A stretch of 41,314 bases of DNA from Chloroflexota bacterium (GCA_026707285.1 JAPOXD010000004.1:1-41314); one strand, 5' to 3'; positions 25,144 through 34,358 are shown, counted from the first letter of the stretch. Notes: a model not told the origin generated them from the sequence alone. Made by a program: numbers and translations.

Positions 25144-26478
25144 CTACAGCGACTGCTCGGCGACTTCCTCGAATCGCCCGTGCGAGCGAATGAAGCGTAG
25201 GTTCAGTTCACCGACCGGCCCGTTGCGTTGCTTGGCAATCGTCAGGCGCAGGTCCACGGGCCTTCCAATCACTTCGTCGTCGCGCTCGGGCTCGTGCAGG
25301 AAGACTACGACGTCAGCGTCCTGCTCGATGGACCCACTCTCGCGCAGGTCCGAGAGCCGGGGCGTGGGGTTGGGCCGCTGCTCGACGGCGCGCGAGAGCT
25401 GGGCGCAGGCCACGACCGGAATGTTGAGCTCACGGGCCAACGACTTCAGCGAGCGGGTGATCTCGGTGATCTCTTGCACCCGGTTGTCGCGGTAGGTCGC
25501 GGAGCTCATCAGCTGCAAGTAGTCCACGATGAGCAGCCCGATGGTGTGCTCCAGGTGCATACGCCGGGCTTTCCCCCGCAGCTCGAGCACGGTCAGCGAC
25601 GGCGAATCGTCGATCAGGATCGGGTACTCGGCGAGCTCGGCCATAGCCTCCACGGCCTTGGCAATCTCCGCGTCGCTGAGCTCGCCGTCCCGAATCCGCA
25701 TGGAGTCGACCCGGGCGCGATTGCCCACAATCCGCTGCGCCAGCTGATGCCCCGGCATCTCCAGCGCGAAGAAGCCGACCGGGACGTCGTTGTGCATGGC
25801 GGCGTGCAGCGCCAATTGCAGGGCGAACGCCGTCTTCCCCATGCCGGGCCGCGCCGCCAGGACGATCAGATCGGAGCGCTGCAGGCCGCCTGTCAACCGA
25901 TCCAGCTCGCCGATGCCGGTCGCCACGCCGCTCAGGACGCCTCGATGTTGCAGCCGGAACATCAGCTGCTCTTCGAACACGTGCATCACCGCGCGCAGCG
26001 ACTCGAAGTCGCGCGTCCCCATCTCGTTGGCGATGCTGAAGATCAAGCTCTCGGCCAGGTCCAGCACGTCGTCGGGGTCGGCGCCGGCGCGATAGGACGC
26101 GCCGGCCATTTGCGTCGCCGCCTGGATGATCCGCCGCAGGATGCCCGTCCGCCGCACGATGGAGGCGTAGTGCTCCACGTGGAACGCCGTGGGCACCGCG
26201 TTGATCAGGTCGGCGATATACGGCGGGCCGCCCGCGAGCTCCAGGCTCTCCGTCCGGCGCAATTCGTCCGATACCGTCACCGAGTCCGAGCGCTCGTTGC
26301 GCGAGGCGATGTTGGTGACGGCCTCGAAGATGGCCCGGTGCTGCTCGCGGTAGAAGTCCTCGGGCTGGATCTTGCCGCTCACCGTGCTGACGGCATCCGA
26401 GTCGATCAGCAAGCTGCCCAGCAACGAGCGCTCGGCGTCCAGATCCTGGGGCGGCAGTCGTTCGATCTCGGTCGTCAC
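25144..26478 (-). CDS. dnaB: Replicative DNA helicase DnaB
   Basis: The 444-aa protein is DnaB. The N-terminal primase-interacting domain spans about 8-110 (PPQDLDAERSLLGSLLID), a linker follows, and the RecA-like helicase core holds Walker A AARPGMGKTAFALQ (near 208-221), LFVDYLQLM-type Walker B (GLLIVDYLQLMSS), SRSLK.LAREL.IPV and QLSRAVEQRPNPTPRLSDLRESGSIEQDADVV. It ends with the usual FIRSHGRFEEVAEQSL-type tail. DnaB is the ring helicase at the replication fork. The start is the ATG at 26478. rplI lies upstream across a 474-base gap; the rplI-dnaB order is common, but the gap here is unusually long and repeat-bearing. No intein interrupts the Walker motifs. Confidence 0.95.
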   Translation of the reverse strand: MTTEIERLPPQDLDAERSLLGSLLIDSDAVSTVSGKIQPEDFYREQHRAIFEAVTNIASRNERSDSVTVSDELRRTESLELAGGPPYIADLINAVPTAFHVEHYASIVRRTGILRRIIQAATQMAGASYRAGADPDDVLDLAESLIFSIANEMGTRDFESLRAVMHVFEEQLMFRLQHRGVLSGVATGIGELDRLTGGLQRSDLIVLAARPGMGKTAFALQLALHAAMHNDVPVGFFALEMPGHQLAQRIVGNRARVDSMRIRDGELSDAEIAKAVEAMAELAEYPILIDDSPSLTVLELRGKARRMHLEHTIGLLIVDYLQLMSSATYRDNRVQEITEITRSLKSLARELNIPVVACAQLSRAVEQRPNPTPRLSDLRESGSIEQDADVVVFLHEPERDDEVIGRPVDLRLTIAKQRNGPVGELNLRFIRSHGRFEEVAEQSL

Positions 26479-26524
26479 AGCGGTAAGAACTTCCGTTCTG
26501 AGATCAATGGCGGCACGACATTAG

Positions 26525-26543
26525 CGACTCGTTAAACGACTCG
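26525..26543. repeat. Short direct repeat before dnaB
   Basis: CGACTCG occurs at 26525-26531 and again at 26537-26543, with TTAAA between, about 50-65 bases before the dnaB start. The 12-base period could suit a regulator, but two copies can also arise by chance. Confidence 0.3.
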
Positions 26544-26689
26544 CCACGGCTTCCCGTATGCAATCGAAGACCGGCCGCACGTACCCACAATCCACAGCCA
26601 GGGGCCAGGAGATCTATCAACTACGCTACCATACATAAAGCGAACACACCCCTTCGTCGGAACTGAGGGTGGTGGACCACGTGCAACTC

Positions 26690-26715
26690 GTCATTCCCGC
26701 GAAGGCGGGAATCCA
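26690..26715. repeat. Dispersed GTCATTCCCGCGAAGGCGGG hairpin repeat
   Basis: ATTCCCGC (26693-26700) pairs with GCGGGAAT (26705-26712) around a GAAG loop. This is a word found between genes in many bacteria, often in multiple copies. It lies in the 26479-26952 gap, which otherwise holds no gene I can support; a TCATCCTC...GCGAGGGTCTC stretch near 26755-26792 may be another degenerate repeat. A related copy is at 36514-36546. Confidence 0.75.
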
Positions 26716-26906
26716 CCCTTCATTGAACCTGGGAGCGAATTGGGGTCGCCCGGTCATCCTCAAGCATGGCCAGGTTTTGCGAGGGTCTCCGCTGAGAGTG
26801 AACTAGAGCCTGTCCCGACGTTGATTCGGGGGTGAGGGTGTCAGTCGGGAACACATCCGTCGGATGAATGCCGGGAGCAAGCATCCAGACTCGCGACAAC
26901 GCTATC

Positions 26907-26929
26907 CACAGTTACAGCAGGAAACTGTG
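26907..26929 (-). terminator. Hairpin after rplI
   Basis: CACAGTT (26907-26913) pairs with AACTGTG (26923-26929) over a 9-base loop, 23 bases after the rplI stop on the minus strand. There is no T-run after it, so it may stabilise the 3' end or act with Rho rather than stop transcription alone. Confidence 0.35.
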
Positions 26930-26952
26930 AATTTGAAGAAGAACGGCCGGCC

Positions 26953-27498
26953 CTAGCGCGAGAAGTCGAATTCCCCAACTTCGACGGCGCCTGGTACGGC
27001 TTCCTCCGGCTCCTCCGGCTCTTCGGGCTCTTCCGCCGGCTCCTCGTATTCGATCACCTCGAGCGTGATGGACGCCTCGACCCCCGCCGCGACCCGAATC
27101 GGCAGCAGATAGCGGCCCAGCGACCGGATCGGACTGTCGATTTGCAACGTGTGGCGGTCGATCTCCACCCCCAGCTGCTCGCGAATCGCCGTGGCGACGT
27201 CCTGGTTGGTGATCTGGCCGTGCATGCGTCCCTGGTCGCCCACGACCACCGCGATGGTGATGGCCTGGCCCTGCAGCGCGCCGGCGATGCCTTCCGCCTC
27301 GGCCCTTGCGGCCGCCTCGCGCCGGTCGGCCAGTTCCTGATGGAAGTGCGTGTCCGCCAGTCGTTTGGCGGTCGCGGTCACCGCCAGGCCGCGCGGCAAC
27401 AGAAAGTTGCGCGCGTAGCCCGACGCCACCGAGGCTACGTCGCCAATCTGGCCTAGGCTCGGCACGTCTTTGATCAGCACGACTTTGACGCTTGGCAT
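26953..27498 (-). CDS. rplI: 50S ribosomal protein L9 with acidic tail
   Basis: The first 150 residues are canonical L9: VKVVLIKDVPSLGQIGDVASV, the signature GYARNFLLPRGLAVTAT, a long central helix (LADTHFHQELADRREAAARAEAE), and a C-terminal domain that binds 23S rRNA (GRMHGQITNQDVATAI). L9 is normally about 148-150 aa; this one is 181 aa. The extra 30 residues are an acidic, proline-spaced tail (EEPAEEPEEPEEPEE, then AVPGAVEVGEFDFSR). The start is the ATG at 27498, 55 bases after rho. A TATGAT-like word lies in that gap (27540-27545, minus strand), but no -35 fits. Confidence 0.95.
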   Translation of the reverse strand: MPSVKVVLIKDVPSLGQIGDVASVASGYARNFLLPRGLAVTATAKRLADTHFHQELADRREAAARAEAEGIAGALQGQAITIAVVVGDQGRMHGQITNQDVATAIREQLGVEIDRHTLQIDSPIRSLGRYLLPIRVAAGVEASITLEVIEYEEPAEEPEEPEEPEEAVPGAVEVGEFDFSR

Positions 27499-27553
27499 GT
27501 CAGGACCGCTCGAAGGTTTCGCAATGTGAAGCGGCGTAGATCATAGGCCGAAT

Positions 27554-28948
27554 CTACCCGCCCTGCTCGCTGAGGGACTTGAAGAACGCCGCGTTGCTAT
27601 CCGTGCGGCGCATGCGATCGAACATCAGTTCGGTGGAATTCGAAGCATCGTGCGAGTCGAGCGCGTTGAGCATCCGGCGCAGGCGCCAGAAATACTTCAG
27701 CTCGTCGTCGGCCAGCATCAACTCGACGCGTCGGGTCCCCGACCGCAGCACGTCCACGGCTGGGAACGTGCCGCGTTCGGCCAGGCGCCGGTCGAGCATC
27801 AGCTCCCAGTTGCCGGTGCCCTTGAACTCCTCGTAGATCACCTCGTCCATCCGGCTGCCCGTCTCGATCAGGCACGACGCGATGATGGTGAGGCTGCCGC
27901 CATCGTCCACGTTGCGCGCGGCGCCGAAGAACCCCTTGGGCGGGTAGAGGGCTTGCGGCTCGATGCCGCCCGAAAGCGTGCGCCCGCTGGACGGCTGCAC
28001 CAGGTTGTAGGCCCGCGTGAGACGGGTGATGCTGTCCAGCAGGATCAGTACGTCCTCGCCGCCCTCCACCTGGCGCTTGGCGCGCGCCGAGGTCATCTCC
28101 GCGACGCGGGTGTGACTCTGCGGCTGCTCGTCAAACGTGGAGCTGATCACCTCGGCGCCCTCAACCGTGCGTTCCCAGTCGGTGACTTCTTCCGGACGCT
28201 CGCCAATCAGCGCCACGATCACCCGCACGTCGCTGTAGTTGTGCAGCACCGAGCGGGCGATGCGTTTCATCAGCTCCGTCTTGCCGGCCTTGGGCGGTGA
28301 GAGCACCAGGCCCCGCTGGCCGCGTCCGATCGGCGACACGATGTCGATCACGCGCGACGTCAGCTCGGACTTGTTGTACTCGAGTCGCAGTTGCTCATTG
28401 GGAAAGACGGGCACCAGCTTTTCGAACAGCAGCCGGTTGCGCGCGCGCTCGGGGTCGAGGCCGTTGACGGCCACCACGCGCACCAGCCCGTGATAGCGGT
28501 CGTTCTGGCGCGCCGGGCGCACCTGGCCGCTGACGAGATCGCCCGTGCGCAGGCTGAAGCGGCGGATCTGCGACTGCGAGACATAGACGTCTTCGGGACT
28601 CGGCATCCAGTGCGCGTCGCGCCGCAGGAACCCGTAGCCCTCGTCCACGATCTCCAGCACGCCTTCCAGGAACAGGGACCCTTCGCGCTCGTTGCGCGCC
28701 TGCACGATCAGATTGATCAGCAACTCTTTGGTCGTGTCGACCTCGCCGTTGGGCTGAACGCCAAGCTCCGTGGCGAGGGCCTGGAGCTCGTCCATGGAGC
28801 GCGCCTCGAGCTCGGCCCACTCGATGCCGGGGTCTTCCTGCGGCTCATAGGACCGCTGCCGGCCGTGTCCGCCGCCGCGGCGGCCCCGTCCGGGACGCCG
28901 GGAGCGCCGACTCGACCCGCCGCGACCGCCGCCGGAGTCCATCATCAT
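27554..28948 (-). CDS. rho: Transcription termination factor Rho
   Basis: The 464-aa protein is Rho. A basic, Gly/Arg-rich N-terminal segment (about 5-35) precedes a helical domain, then an RNA-binding cold-shock-like domain ([42 protein letters not shown]). The RecA-like motor has Walker [42 protein letters not shown] and the Q- and R-loop region [28 protein letters not shown]. It releases transcripts by moving along RNA. Three ATG codons stand in a row from 28948; the GGAGGAG ribosome-binding site is only three bases from the first, so the third (28942) may be the true start. It heads the rho-rplI(-dnaB) minus-strand run. Confidence 0.95.
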   Translation of the reverse strand: MMMDSGGGRGGSSRRSRRPGRGRRGGGHGRQRSYEPQEDPGIEWAELEARSMDELQALATELGVQPNGEVDTTKELLINLIVQARNEREGSLFLEGVLEIVDEGYGFLRRDAHWMPSPEDVYVSQSQIRRFSLRTGDLVSGQVRPARQNDRYHGLVRVVAVNGLDPERARNRLLFEKLVPVFPNEQLRLEYNKSELTSRVIDIVSPIGRGQRGLVLSPPKAGKTELMKRIARSVLHNYSDVRVIVALIGERPEEVTDWERTVEGAEVISSTFDEQPQSHTRVAEMTSARAKRQVEGGEDVLILLDSITRLTRAYNLVQPSSGRTLSGGIEPQALYPPKGFFGAARNVDDGGSLTIIASCLIETGSRMDEVIYEEFKGTGNWELMLDRRLAERGTFPAVDVLRSGTRRVELMLADDELKYFWRLRRMLNALDSHDASNSTELMFDRMRRTDSNAAFFKSLSEQGG

Positions 28949-29161
28949 CAGCTCCTCCCCAACGCCGCGCGGCCAGGAGGGAAGGCGCGCATCAACGGCG
29001 CGCGCGAATCCTGGGACGGTGGCATAGGCCGGCGATAAGGCTTGCGCATGGGGTACCTACGAGGTCCAAAACGCACAACGAACCATTGCGAACGCGGTGA
29101 AGTCGCGGGCCCGATTCGTTGCCGGGGGCGCCCGCCGTCAAGTATGCGGGCGGCTCGAATC

Positions 29162-29191
29162 ACGCTAGCACCGCGCGAAATTCGATGTCAA
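29162..29191 (-). promoter_or_regulatory. Candidate rho promoter
   Basis: On the minus strand a perfect TTGACA (29186-29191) is followed after 18 bases by TAGCGT (29162-29167). The -10 is poor but the -35 is exact. Transcription would start about 200 bases before rho, giving a long leader of the kind often used for Rho autoregulation. Confidence 0.4.
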
Positions 29192-29244
29192 GAATCCCGG
29201 TGGCACTGCAGATCCCCTCGCGGTCACCGCGACCTCCCATCTGT

Positions 29245-29294
29245 TTGCCCCTTCGGTGAACTCAGGGCAGGCTCTTAGCTTGGCCAAGGGGCAA
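29245..29294. repeat. Inverted repeat in the rho-coxB gap
   Basis: TTGCCCCTT (29245-29253) is mirrored by AAGGGGCAA (29286-29294). The interior TTCGGTGAACTCAGGGCAGG and the CTC after it match a common dispersed word (the ...AGCTCAGGGCAGGCTC type). The gap between the candidate rho promoter and coxB, about 29192-29519, holds no gene that I can support. TGGTAATCT at 29460-29468 may be an extended -10 for coxB. Confidence 0.6.
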
Positions 29295-29519
29295 TCGAAC
29301 GGATGGGGTAAAGTCCGCGGTCTTTTTCAAACCGTCCCCAGGGTGACGCTCTGGGCGCCAAACCGGACGCCGCGTCACGTTGGATTCCGCTGGTCGCGGC
29401 CGGGTCCGCCGGCGCCGCGGTGGTCGGTCGGTCGCGCCACCAAATCACAGGCGGCCTCATGGTAATCTGGCGCGTCCGCCAGCCTACTCACCTAACGCAC
29501 AACTGCCATTGGACAACCG

Positions 29520-30590
29520 GTGCGCCTCATGCGCGCCCTGATGCACGGCACGCACCTGAGGCCTAGCGCCACCGGGGCGGCGCAGCGGCTCTTGCGGCGG
29601 GCCAGCCTTGGCGCGGCCCTCCTGCTTGCCGCCCTGGTGTTGACGGCGTGCGGCGTGACGCCGCAGACCATCCTCCACCCCACCACCGAGGCCGCGCGCG
29701 CCTCGCATTGGCTCTTCCTGGTCGTCTTTTGGGCCGGGTTGGCCGTCTTCGTCGTCGTCGAAGGCGCCCTGCTCTACGCGATCTTTCGCTATCGCCGGCG
29801 ACGCGGCGACGCCCTGCCGGCCCAGACTCACGGCAATCTCAAGCTCGAGATCGGGTGGACCATTGCCCCAACCGTTCTCGTCGTGCTCCTGGCGGCGCTG
29901 ACGGTGCCGGTGATCTTCGCCAATGCCCAGCAGCCGGAGGACGACGCCATTCGGGTGGAGGCCATTGGCCACCAGTGGTGGTTCGAGTTCCGCTATCCGG
30001 ACCTGGGCGTCGTGACGGCGAACGAGCTGCACTTGCCGGTCGGCAGACCGGCCGCGATCATCATCAAGAGCGAGGACGTGCTGCACAGCTTCTGGGTACC
30101 GGCCCTGCGCGGCAAGCTGGACATGGTCCCGGGCCGCACCAGCGTGTTCCGCATCTTCCCGGAGCAGACCGGCACCTTCCCGGGCCAGTGCGCCGAGTTT
30201 TGCGGCACCGCGCACGCCCTCATGCGCTTCACGGTTGTGGTGGAAGAGCCTGAAGAGTTCGACGCGTGGGCGGCCCATCAGCTCACCGAACGCGTGCCGC
30301 CGACCTCCGAGCTGGCGCAGGCCGGCGAAGCCCTGCTCACACCGGCCGGCTGCGCGCTCTGCCACACGATTCGCGGCGTCACCGAGATCGGCACCATCGG
30401 GCCGGACCTGACCCACGTCGGGAGCCGCGCCCACATTGCGGCCAACACGATGGGTATGACGCGCGCGGACCTGGAGCACTGGCTCCGCGATCCCACGGGC
30501 ATGAAGCCCGGCAATCTGATGATCTTGCCGCGTGAGCTCACCGACGACGAAATCGACGCGCTCACCGAATACCTAATGGGTCTCAAGTGA
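29520..30590 (+). CDS. coxB: Cytochrome c oxidase subunit II with fused cytochrome c (caa3 type)
   Basis: The 356-aa protein begins with a lipoprotein-type signal (hydrophobic 31-43, LTAC lipobox with C44), then two membrane helices (about 62-88 and 112-134) and a cupredoxin domain. The binuclear CuA ligands are H189, C224, E226, C228, H232 and M235 (QCAEFCGTAHALM). Aromatic residues for electron entry are in HQWWFEFRYP. A cytochrome c domain follows with C278-A-L-C281-H282 and M334 as likely axial ligand. It takes electrons into the oxidase on the outer membrane face. Start codons are GTG at 29520 or ATGs at 29529 and 29541; the ribosome-binding site is weak, so the start is uncertain. It is first in coxBACD-ctaG. 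Confidence 0.95.
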   Translation: MRLMRALMHGTHLRPSATGAAQRLLRRASLGAALLLAALVLTACGVTPQTILHPTTEAARASHWLFLVVFWAGLAVFVVVEGALLYAIFRYRRRRGDALPAQTHGNLKLEIGWTIAPTVLVVLLAALTVPVIFANAQQPEDDAIRVEAIGHQWWFEFRYPDLGVVTANELHLPVGRPAAIIIKSEDVLHSFWVPALRGKLDMVPGRTSVFRIFPEQTGTFPGQCAEFCGTAHALMRFTVVVEEPEEFDAWAAHQLTERVPPTSELAQAGEALLTPAGCALCHTIRGVTEIGTIGPDLTHVGSRAHIAANTMGMTRADLEHWLRDPTGMKPGNLMILPRELTDDEIDALTEYLMGLK

Positions 30591-30636
30591 TACGGTGCGG
30601 CCGAGTCGCGGCGGCGCCTCCGCGGAGCAGTTTCTG

Positions 30637-32475
30637 ATGGCCACGACCACGGTCAGCGTTCGGCCCAACACCTACGCCGGCACGGCGTGGAGTTGGATCA
30701 CCACGGTCGACCACAAGCGCATCGCCGTGCTCTATTTCGTCACCTCGCTGGCGTTCTTTGCGCTGGGCGGCGCCGAAGCGCTCCTCATCCGGTTGCAGCT
30801 CTCGCGGCCGGAGCTCGATCTCGTCCATCCCGATCGCTTTGCCGAGCTCTTCACCATGCACGGCACCACAATGGTGTTCCTGGCGCTGATGCCCCTGTCG
30901 GCGGCCTTCTTCAACCTCCTGGTGCCGCTCATGATCGGCGCGCGCGACGTGGCCTTTCCGCGGCTGAACGCGCTGAGCTATTGGGTCTATTTGTTCGGCG
31001 GAATCTTTTTGAACATCAGCTTCATCGCCGGCGGCGCACCGGCCATGGGCTGGTTCGGCTACGCGCCGCTGACCGCCACCGAGTTCGCCGACACGCACGC
31101 GGTCGACTTCTGGGCATTCGGGCTCCAGATCCTCGGCGTCTCGTCAATCCTGGCCTCCATCAACTTCATCGTCACGATCATCAACATGCGGGCGCCCGGC
31201 ATGACGTTTAACCGCATGCCCATGTTCGTCTGGATGACCCTGATCACCGGATTTCTGATCATCTTCGCCTTCCCCGTCATCACCATCGGACTCGTGCTGC
31301 TGCTCTTCGACCGCTATCTCGGGACCAGCTTCTTCCTGTACCAAGGCGGCGGCGACCCGGTGCTGTGGCAGCACCTGTTCTGGGTGTTCGGCCACCCCGA
31401 GGTCTACATCCTGATCCTGCCCGCCATGGGCATCGTGTCCGACGTCCTGCCCACCTTCTCGCGCAAGCCGCTATTCGGCTACGCGGTGGTGGCCTACTCG
31501 GGCGCGGCGATCGCCCTGGTGGGCTTCGGCGTCTGGACGCACCACATGTTCACGGTCGGCCTGGGCCCGGTGGCCGATACCGCCTTCGCCATCTCCACCA
31601 TGGCCGTGGCCGTCCCGACCGGCGTCAAGATCTTCAACTGGATCGCCACCCTCTGGGGCGGCTCGATCAGCTTGCGCACGCCGATGCTGTTCGCCATCGG
31701 CTTCATCGCCATGTTCATCCTCGGCGGTCTCACCGGCGTCAGCCTCGGCTCGCCGCCCGTGGATACCCAGGTGCAGGACACCTACTACGTGGTGGCCCAC
31801 CTGCACTACGTGCTATTTGGCGGCACGATCTTCGGCCTCTTTGCCGGCATCTATTTCTGGTTCCCCAAGATGACCGGACGCATGCTCAATGAAGGCTGGG
31901 GCAAGGTTCACTTCTGGCTCATGATGATCGGCTTCAACCTCGCCTTCGGTCCGCAGCACCAGCTGGGCATCGATGGCATGCCCCGACGGATCCACACCTA
32001 CGGCGCCGACATGGGCTGGGACGCCTGGAATCTGATGTCGACCGTGGGCGCATGGCTCATCGGGCTCTCGATGCTCATCTTCGCCATCAACGCCATTCGC
32101 TCGCTGCGCAGCGGACGCGATAGCGGACCGGACCCGTGGGACGGCGGCACGCTCGAGTGGTCGATGTCGTCGCCGCCGCCGGTCTACAACTTCGCCGAAG
32201 TGCCCGTGGTCGACGACCGCTACCCCGTGTGGAAGGAGAAGCACGGCGGCGGCCACACCGGAGCAGCCGTGGCGGAGCCGCCCGCCGCCGAGACGGCGCA
32301 CGACGACGATGAACCGCACATCCACATGCCCAACCCGTCCTACTGGCCCGTCTTGGTGGCCGCCGGCATGGTGATCACGGCCTGTGGGCTGATCTTCCAC
32401 CAGGTGTTCCTCTTGATCGGCGCCTTGATCTTCGGCATTTCGCTGATCGGCTGGATCGAGGAACCGCCCGGATGA
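30637..32475 (+). CDS. coxA: Cytochrome c oxidase subunit I
   Basis: The 612-aa protein is a heme-copper oxidase subunit I of the A type. TMHGTTMVFLALMP holds a low-spin heme His. GHPEVYILILPAMG has the CuB His, the cross-linked Tyr and the D-channel Glu. WTHHMFTVG supplies two CuB His residues and VAHLHYVLFGGTIFG the heme a3 and heme a His residues. About 12 helices are followed by a cytoplasmic loop and a further hydrophobic hairpin at the end (PSYWPVLVAAGMVITACGLI), an extension seen in caa3-like relatives. I choose the ATG at 30637 (MATTTVSVRP); a GTG at 30595 would add 14 residues. It starts 46 bases after coxB and overlaps coxC by ATGA. Confidence 0.96.
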   Translation: MATTTVSVRPNTYAGTAWSWITTVDHKRIAVLYFVTSLAFFALGGAEALLIRLQLSRPELDLVHPDRFAELFTMHGTTMVFLALMPLSAAFFNLLVPLMIGARDVAFPRLNALSYWVYLFGGIFLNISFIAGGAPAMGWFGYAPLTATEFADTHAVDFWAFGLQILGVSSILASINFIVTIINMRAPGMTFNRMPMFVWMTLITGFLIIFAFPVITIGLVLLLFDRYLGTSFFLYQGGGDPVLWQHLFWVFGHPEVYILILPAMGIVSDVLPTFSRKPLFGYAVVAYSGAAIALVGFGVWTHHMFTVGLGPVADTAFAISTMAVAVPTGVKIFNWIATLWGGSISLRTPMLFAIGFIAMFILGGLTGVSLGSPPVDTQVQDTYYVVAHLHYVLFGGTIFGLFAGIYFWFPKMTGRMLNEGWGKVHFWLMMIGFNLAFGPQHQLGIDGMPRRIHTYGADMGWDAWNLMSTVGAWLIGLSMLIFAINAIRSLRSGRDSGPDPWDGGTLEWSMSSPPPVYNFAEVPVVDDRYPVWKEKHGGGHTGAAVAEPPAAETAHDDDEPHIHMPNPSYWPVLVAAGMVITACGLIFHQVFLLIGALIFGISLIGWIEEPPG

Positions 32476-33089
32476 CCGTCGACGCTCACGCGCACGAAGA
32501 GCACCCCACCTCCACCGGCCTCGACAGCCGCAAGGTCGCCATGTGGGCCTTCCTGGGCTCCGAGACCATGTTCTTCGGCAGCCTGATCCTGGTCATGCTG
32601 ATCAACAAGCACAACACCTTGGGGGTCATGCTTGGGCACGGCGACCACACGTTCGAGGCCGGCCAGGGGATGCTCGACCTCGTCCTCACGTCGTTCACCA
32701 CCTTCGTGCTGCTCACCAGCAGTCTGGCGATGGTGCTCGCGTTGGCCGCGTTTCGGAACCGCAGCATCAACTGGGGCCGCTTTTGGCTGATGGTGGTGGT
32801 CGCGTTCGGCGCCATCTTTCTCGGCGGTCAGGTATACGAGTTCACCGCGTTCGTCCGCGAGGGGCTGACCCCGTCCACCAACCTTTTCGGCGCGTCCTTC
32901 TACATGCTGGTCGGCTTTCACGGCGCGCACGTCGCCATTGGCATTCTGTGGCTGCTCGCCGTGGTGTACTACTCCTATCGCGGCCGCTATCAGGGCGCCG
33001 ACACCTGGGGCGTCGAGATGGTGGGCCTGTATTGGCACTTCGTGGATCTGGTGTGGGTGGCCATCTTCACCCTGATCTACCTGATTTAG
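32472..33089 (+). CDS. coxC: Cytochrome c oxidase subunit III
   Basis: The 205-aa membrane protein has five predicted helices and the subunit III hallmarks: KVAMWAFLGSETMFFGSLI, FLGGQVYEFTAFV, FYMLVGFHGAHVAIGILWL and GLYWHFVDLVWVAIFTLIYL at the end. It stabilises subunit I and its proton uptake. The His-rich N-terminus (DAHAHEEH) is short and cytoplasmic. The ATG overlaps the coxA stop (ATGA), showing tight translational coupling. Confidence 0.95.
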   Translation: MTVDAHAHEEHPTSTGLDSRKVAMWAFLGSETMFFGSLILVMLINKHNTLGVMLGHGDHTFEAGQGMLDLVLTSFTTFVLLTSSLAMVLALAAFRNRSINWGRFWLMVVVAFGAIFLGGQVYEFTAFVREGLTPSTNLFGASFYMLVGFHGAHVAIGILWLLAVVYYSYRGRYQGADTWGVEMVGLYWHFVDLVWVAIFTLIYLI

Positions 33090-33105
33090 GACGAGTGACG
33101 CCCTG

Positions 33106-33450
33106 ATGTCAGCCGAGCATCCCCCCGACGCCCACGCCGCCGAGGAGCACGACGAGCGCCACGGCTACGCCCACTACGTGGTGGTCGGAGTCATTCTCAC
33201 GGTCGTCACCATCGTCGAGATCATGATTCCCAGCGTCGACGCCATTCGTAACGCCCTGGGCACCGTGTGGACGACGACGTCGCTGCTCATCCTGTCGTTC
33301 CTCAAGGGCGCCGGCGTGGTCATGTACTACATGCACCTGAAGGGGGACGACCGCCTCTTCACCGCGCTCTTCATGTTCCCGTTCATGATCGCGACCACCA
33401 TCGTGATCATCCTGTTCCTCTTCTGGACGCTCACCGGCCTGATTGCCTAG
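33106..33450 (+). CDS. Cytochrome c oxidase subunit IV (prokaryotic COX4 type)
   Basis: The 114-aa protein has a His/Glu-rich N-terminus and three membrane helices. HYVVVGVILTVVTIVEI and FLKGAGVVMYYMHLKGDDR match the prokaryotic subunit IV family, with the conserved MHLKGD loop. This small subunit assists assembly of the oxidase. It lies 16 bases after coxC in the same operon and ends just before a hairpin repeat that may mark the operon's internal end. Confidence 0.9.
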   Translation: MSAEHPPDAHAAEEHDERHGYAHYVVVGVILTVVTIVEIMIPSVDAIRNALGTVWTTTSLLILSFLKGAGVVMYYMHLKGDDRLFTALFMFPFMIATTIVIILFLFWTLTGLIA

Positions 33451-33465
33451 AAGGCATATCGAGTT

Positions 33466-33500
33466 CCCTCTCCCTCAGGGAGAGGGTTAGGGTGAGGGGA
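33466..33500. repeat. CCCTCTCCC/GGGAGAGGG hairpin repeat after coxD
   Basis: CCCTCTCCCT (33466-33475) pairs with AGGGAGAGGG (33477-33486), followed by TTAGGGTGAGGGG. This is a well-known dispersed intergenic word. The hairpin could slow transcription between the oxidase genes and ctaG. A similar copy is at 36435-36457. Confidence 0.75.
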
Positions 33501-33555
33501 ATCCGCGGTCAGGGCGCGGTCGGCTGAATCCCCCCGCCCCGCGTAGACTTCGCTA

Positions 33556-34332
33556 ATGACCTTCTACTTGATCCCCGAGATCACGCTCGGGCTGCTGGTG
33601 CTCACCGGCGGCTATCTCTACGCCGTCAGTCCCCTCAACCCGGACCGCGTGGAACCGGTCGCATGGCCCCGGATCGCCGCATTCGTCACCGCCGCCGTCA
33701 CGCTGTTCGTGACGCTGCACCCGCCGTTCGACACGCTCGCGGCAACGCATTTCAGCGTCCACATGTGGCAGCACAGCTTGCTGGTGTTCGCGGCGACGCC
33801 CCTGCTGCTCATTGGACTGCCCGACTGGCTGCTGGCGCCCATCTTCCGAGTGCGCCCCATCCGCTTTGTCGCCCAGCAGGCGACGCGGTTGCCTGTGGCG
33901 CTGGGGCTCAGCACCACCGCCTTCTGGATCTGGCACATGCCGCCGCTCTACGAGCTGGCGTTGCAGGACCGCATCGCCCACGACTTCGAGCACCTCACCA
34001 TGATCGTTGGAGGCCTCGTGATGTGGTGGCCGGTCCTCAGCCGGGTGCGCGCGGTGCCCGCGGCCGTGCCGCCGATGCAGATGCTCTACCTGCTGCTGCT
34101 CTCCATCCCGTCCGGATTCTTCAGCGTCATCTTCGTCTTCGCCAACGACCCGTTGTATCCGACCTACGAGCTTGCCCGTGGAGCGGAGGCGCTTGTCGAC
34201 CAGCGCATTGGTGGCCTCATCATGAAGCTCGGCGGGACCCTCGTGCTGTGGACCATCCTCAGCGTCAAGTTCATCCGCTGGCTCAACCAGCGGTCCGACG
34301 CCCACCCCGCCTCGCCCCGCCCACCGCTGTAG
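33556..34332 (+). CDS. ctaG: Cytochrome c oxidase assembly factor CtaG (caa3 type)
   Basis: The 258-aa protein has about seven membrane helices with the histidine motifs of the caa3-type CtaG family: HMWQHSLLVFAATPLLLIG, FWIWHMPPLYELAL and HDFEHLTMIVGGLVMWWPVL. It is needed to form active caa3 oxidase, probably by handling copper. This is distinct from the Cox11-type CtaG of proteobacteria. It starts 105 bases after subunit IV on the same strand, across a hairpin repeat, and completes the oxidase cluster. Confidence 0.9.
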   Translation: MTFYLIPEITLGLLVLTGGYLYAVSPLNPDRVEPVAWPRIAAFVTAAVTLFVTLHPPFDTLAATHFSVHMWQHSLLVFAATPLLLIGLPDWLLAPIFRVRPIRFVAQQATRLPVALGLSTTAFWIWHMPPLYELALQDRIAHDFEHLTMIVGGLVMWWPVLSRVRAVPAAVPPMQMLYLLLLSIPSGFFSVIFVFANDPLYPTYELARGAEALVDQRIGGLIMKLGGTLVLWTILSVKFIRWLNQRSDAHPASPRPPL

Positions 34333-34358
34333 CAACTGAAACTTCGGCGGCGCAACAC

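Noticed and set aside
26580-26911. DnaA boxes (CAATCCACA, CTATCCACA) and a possible replication origin near dnaB
   Set aside because: Only two imperfect boxes are seen, without a cluster, an AT-rich unwinding region or dnaA/dnaN nearby.
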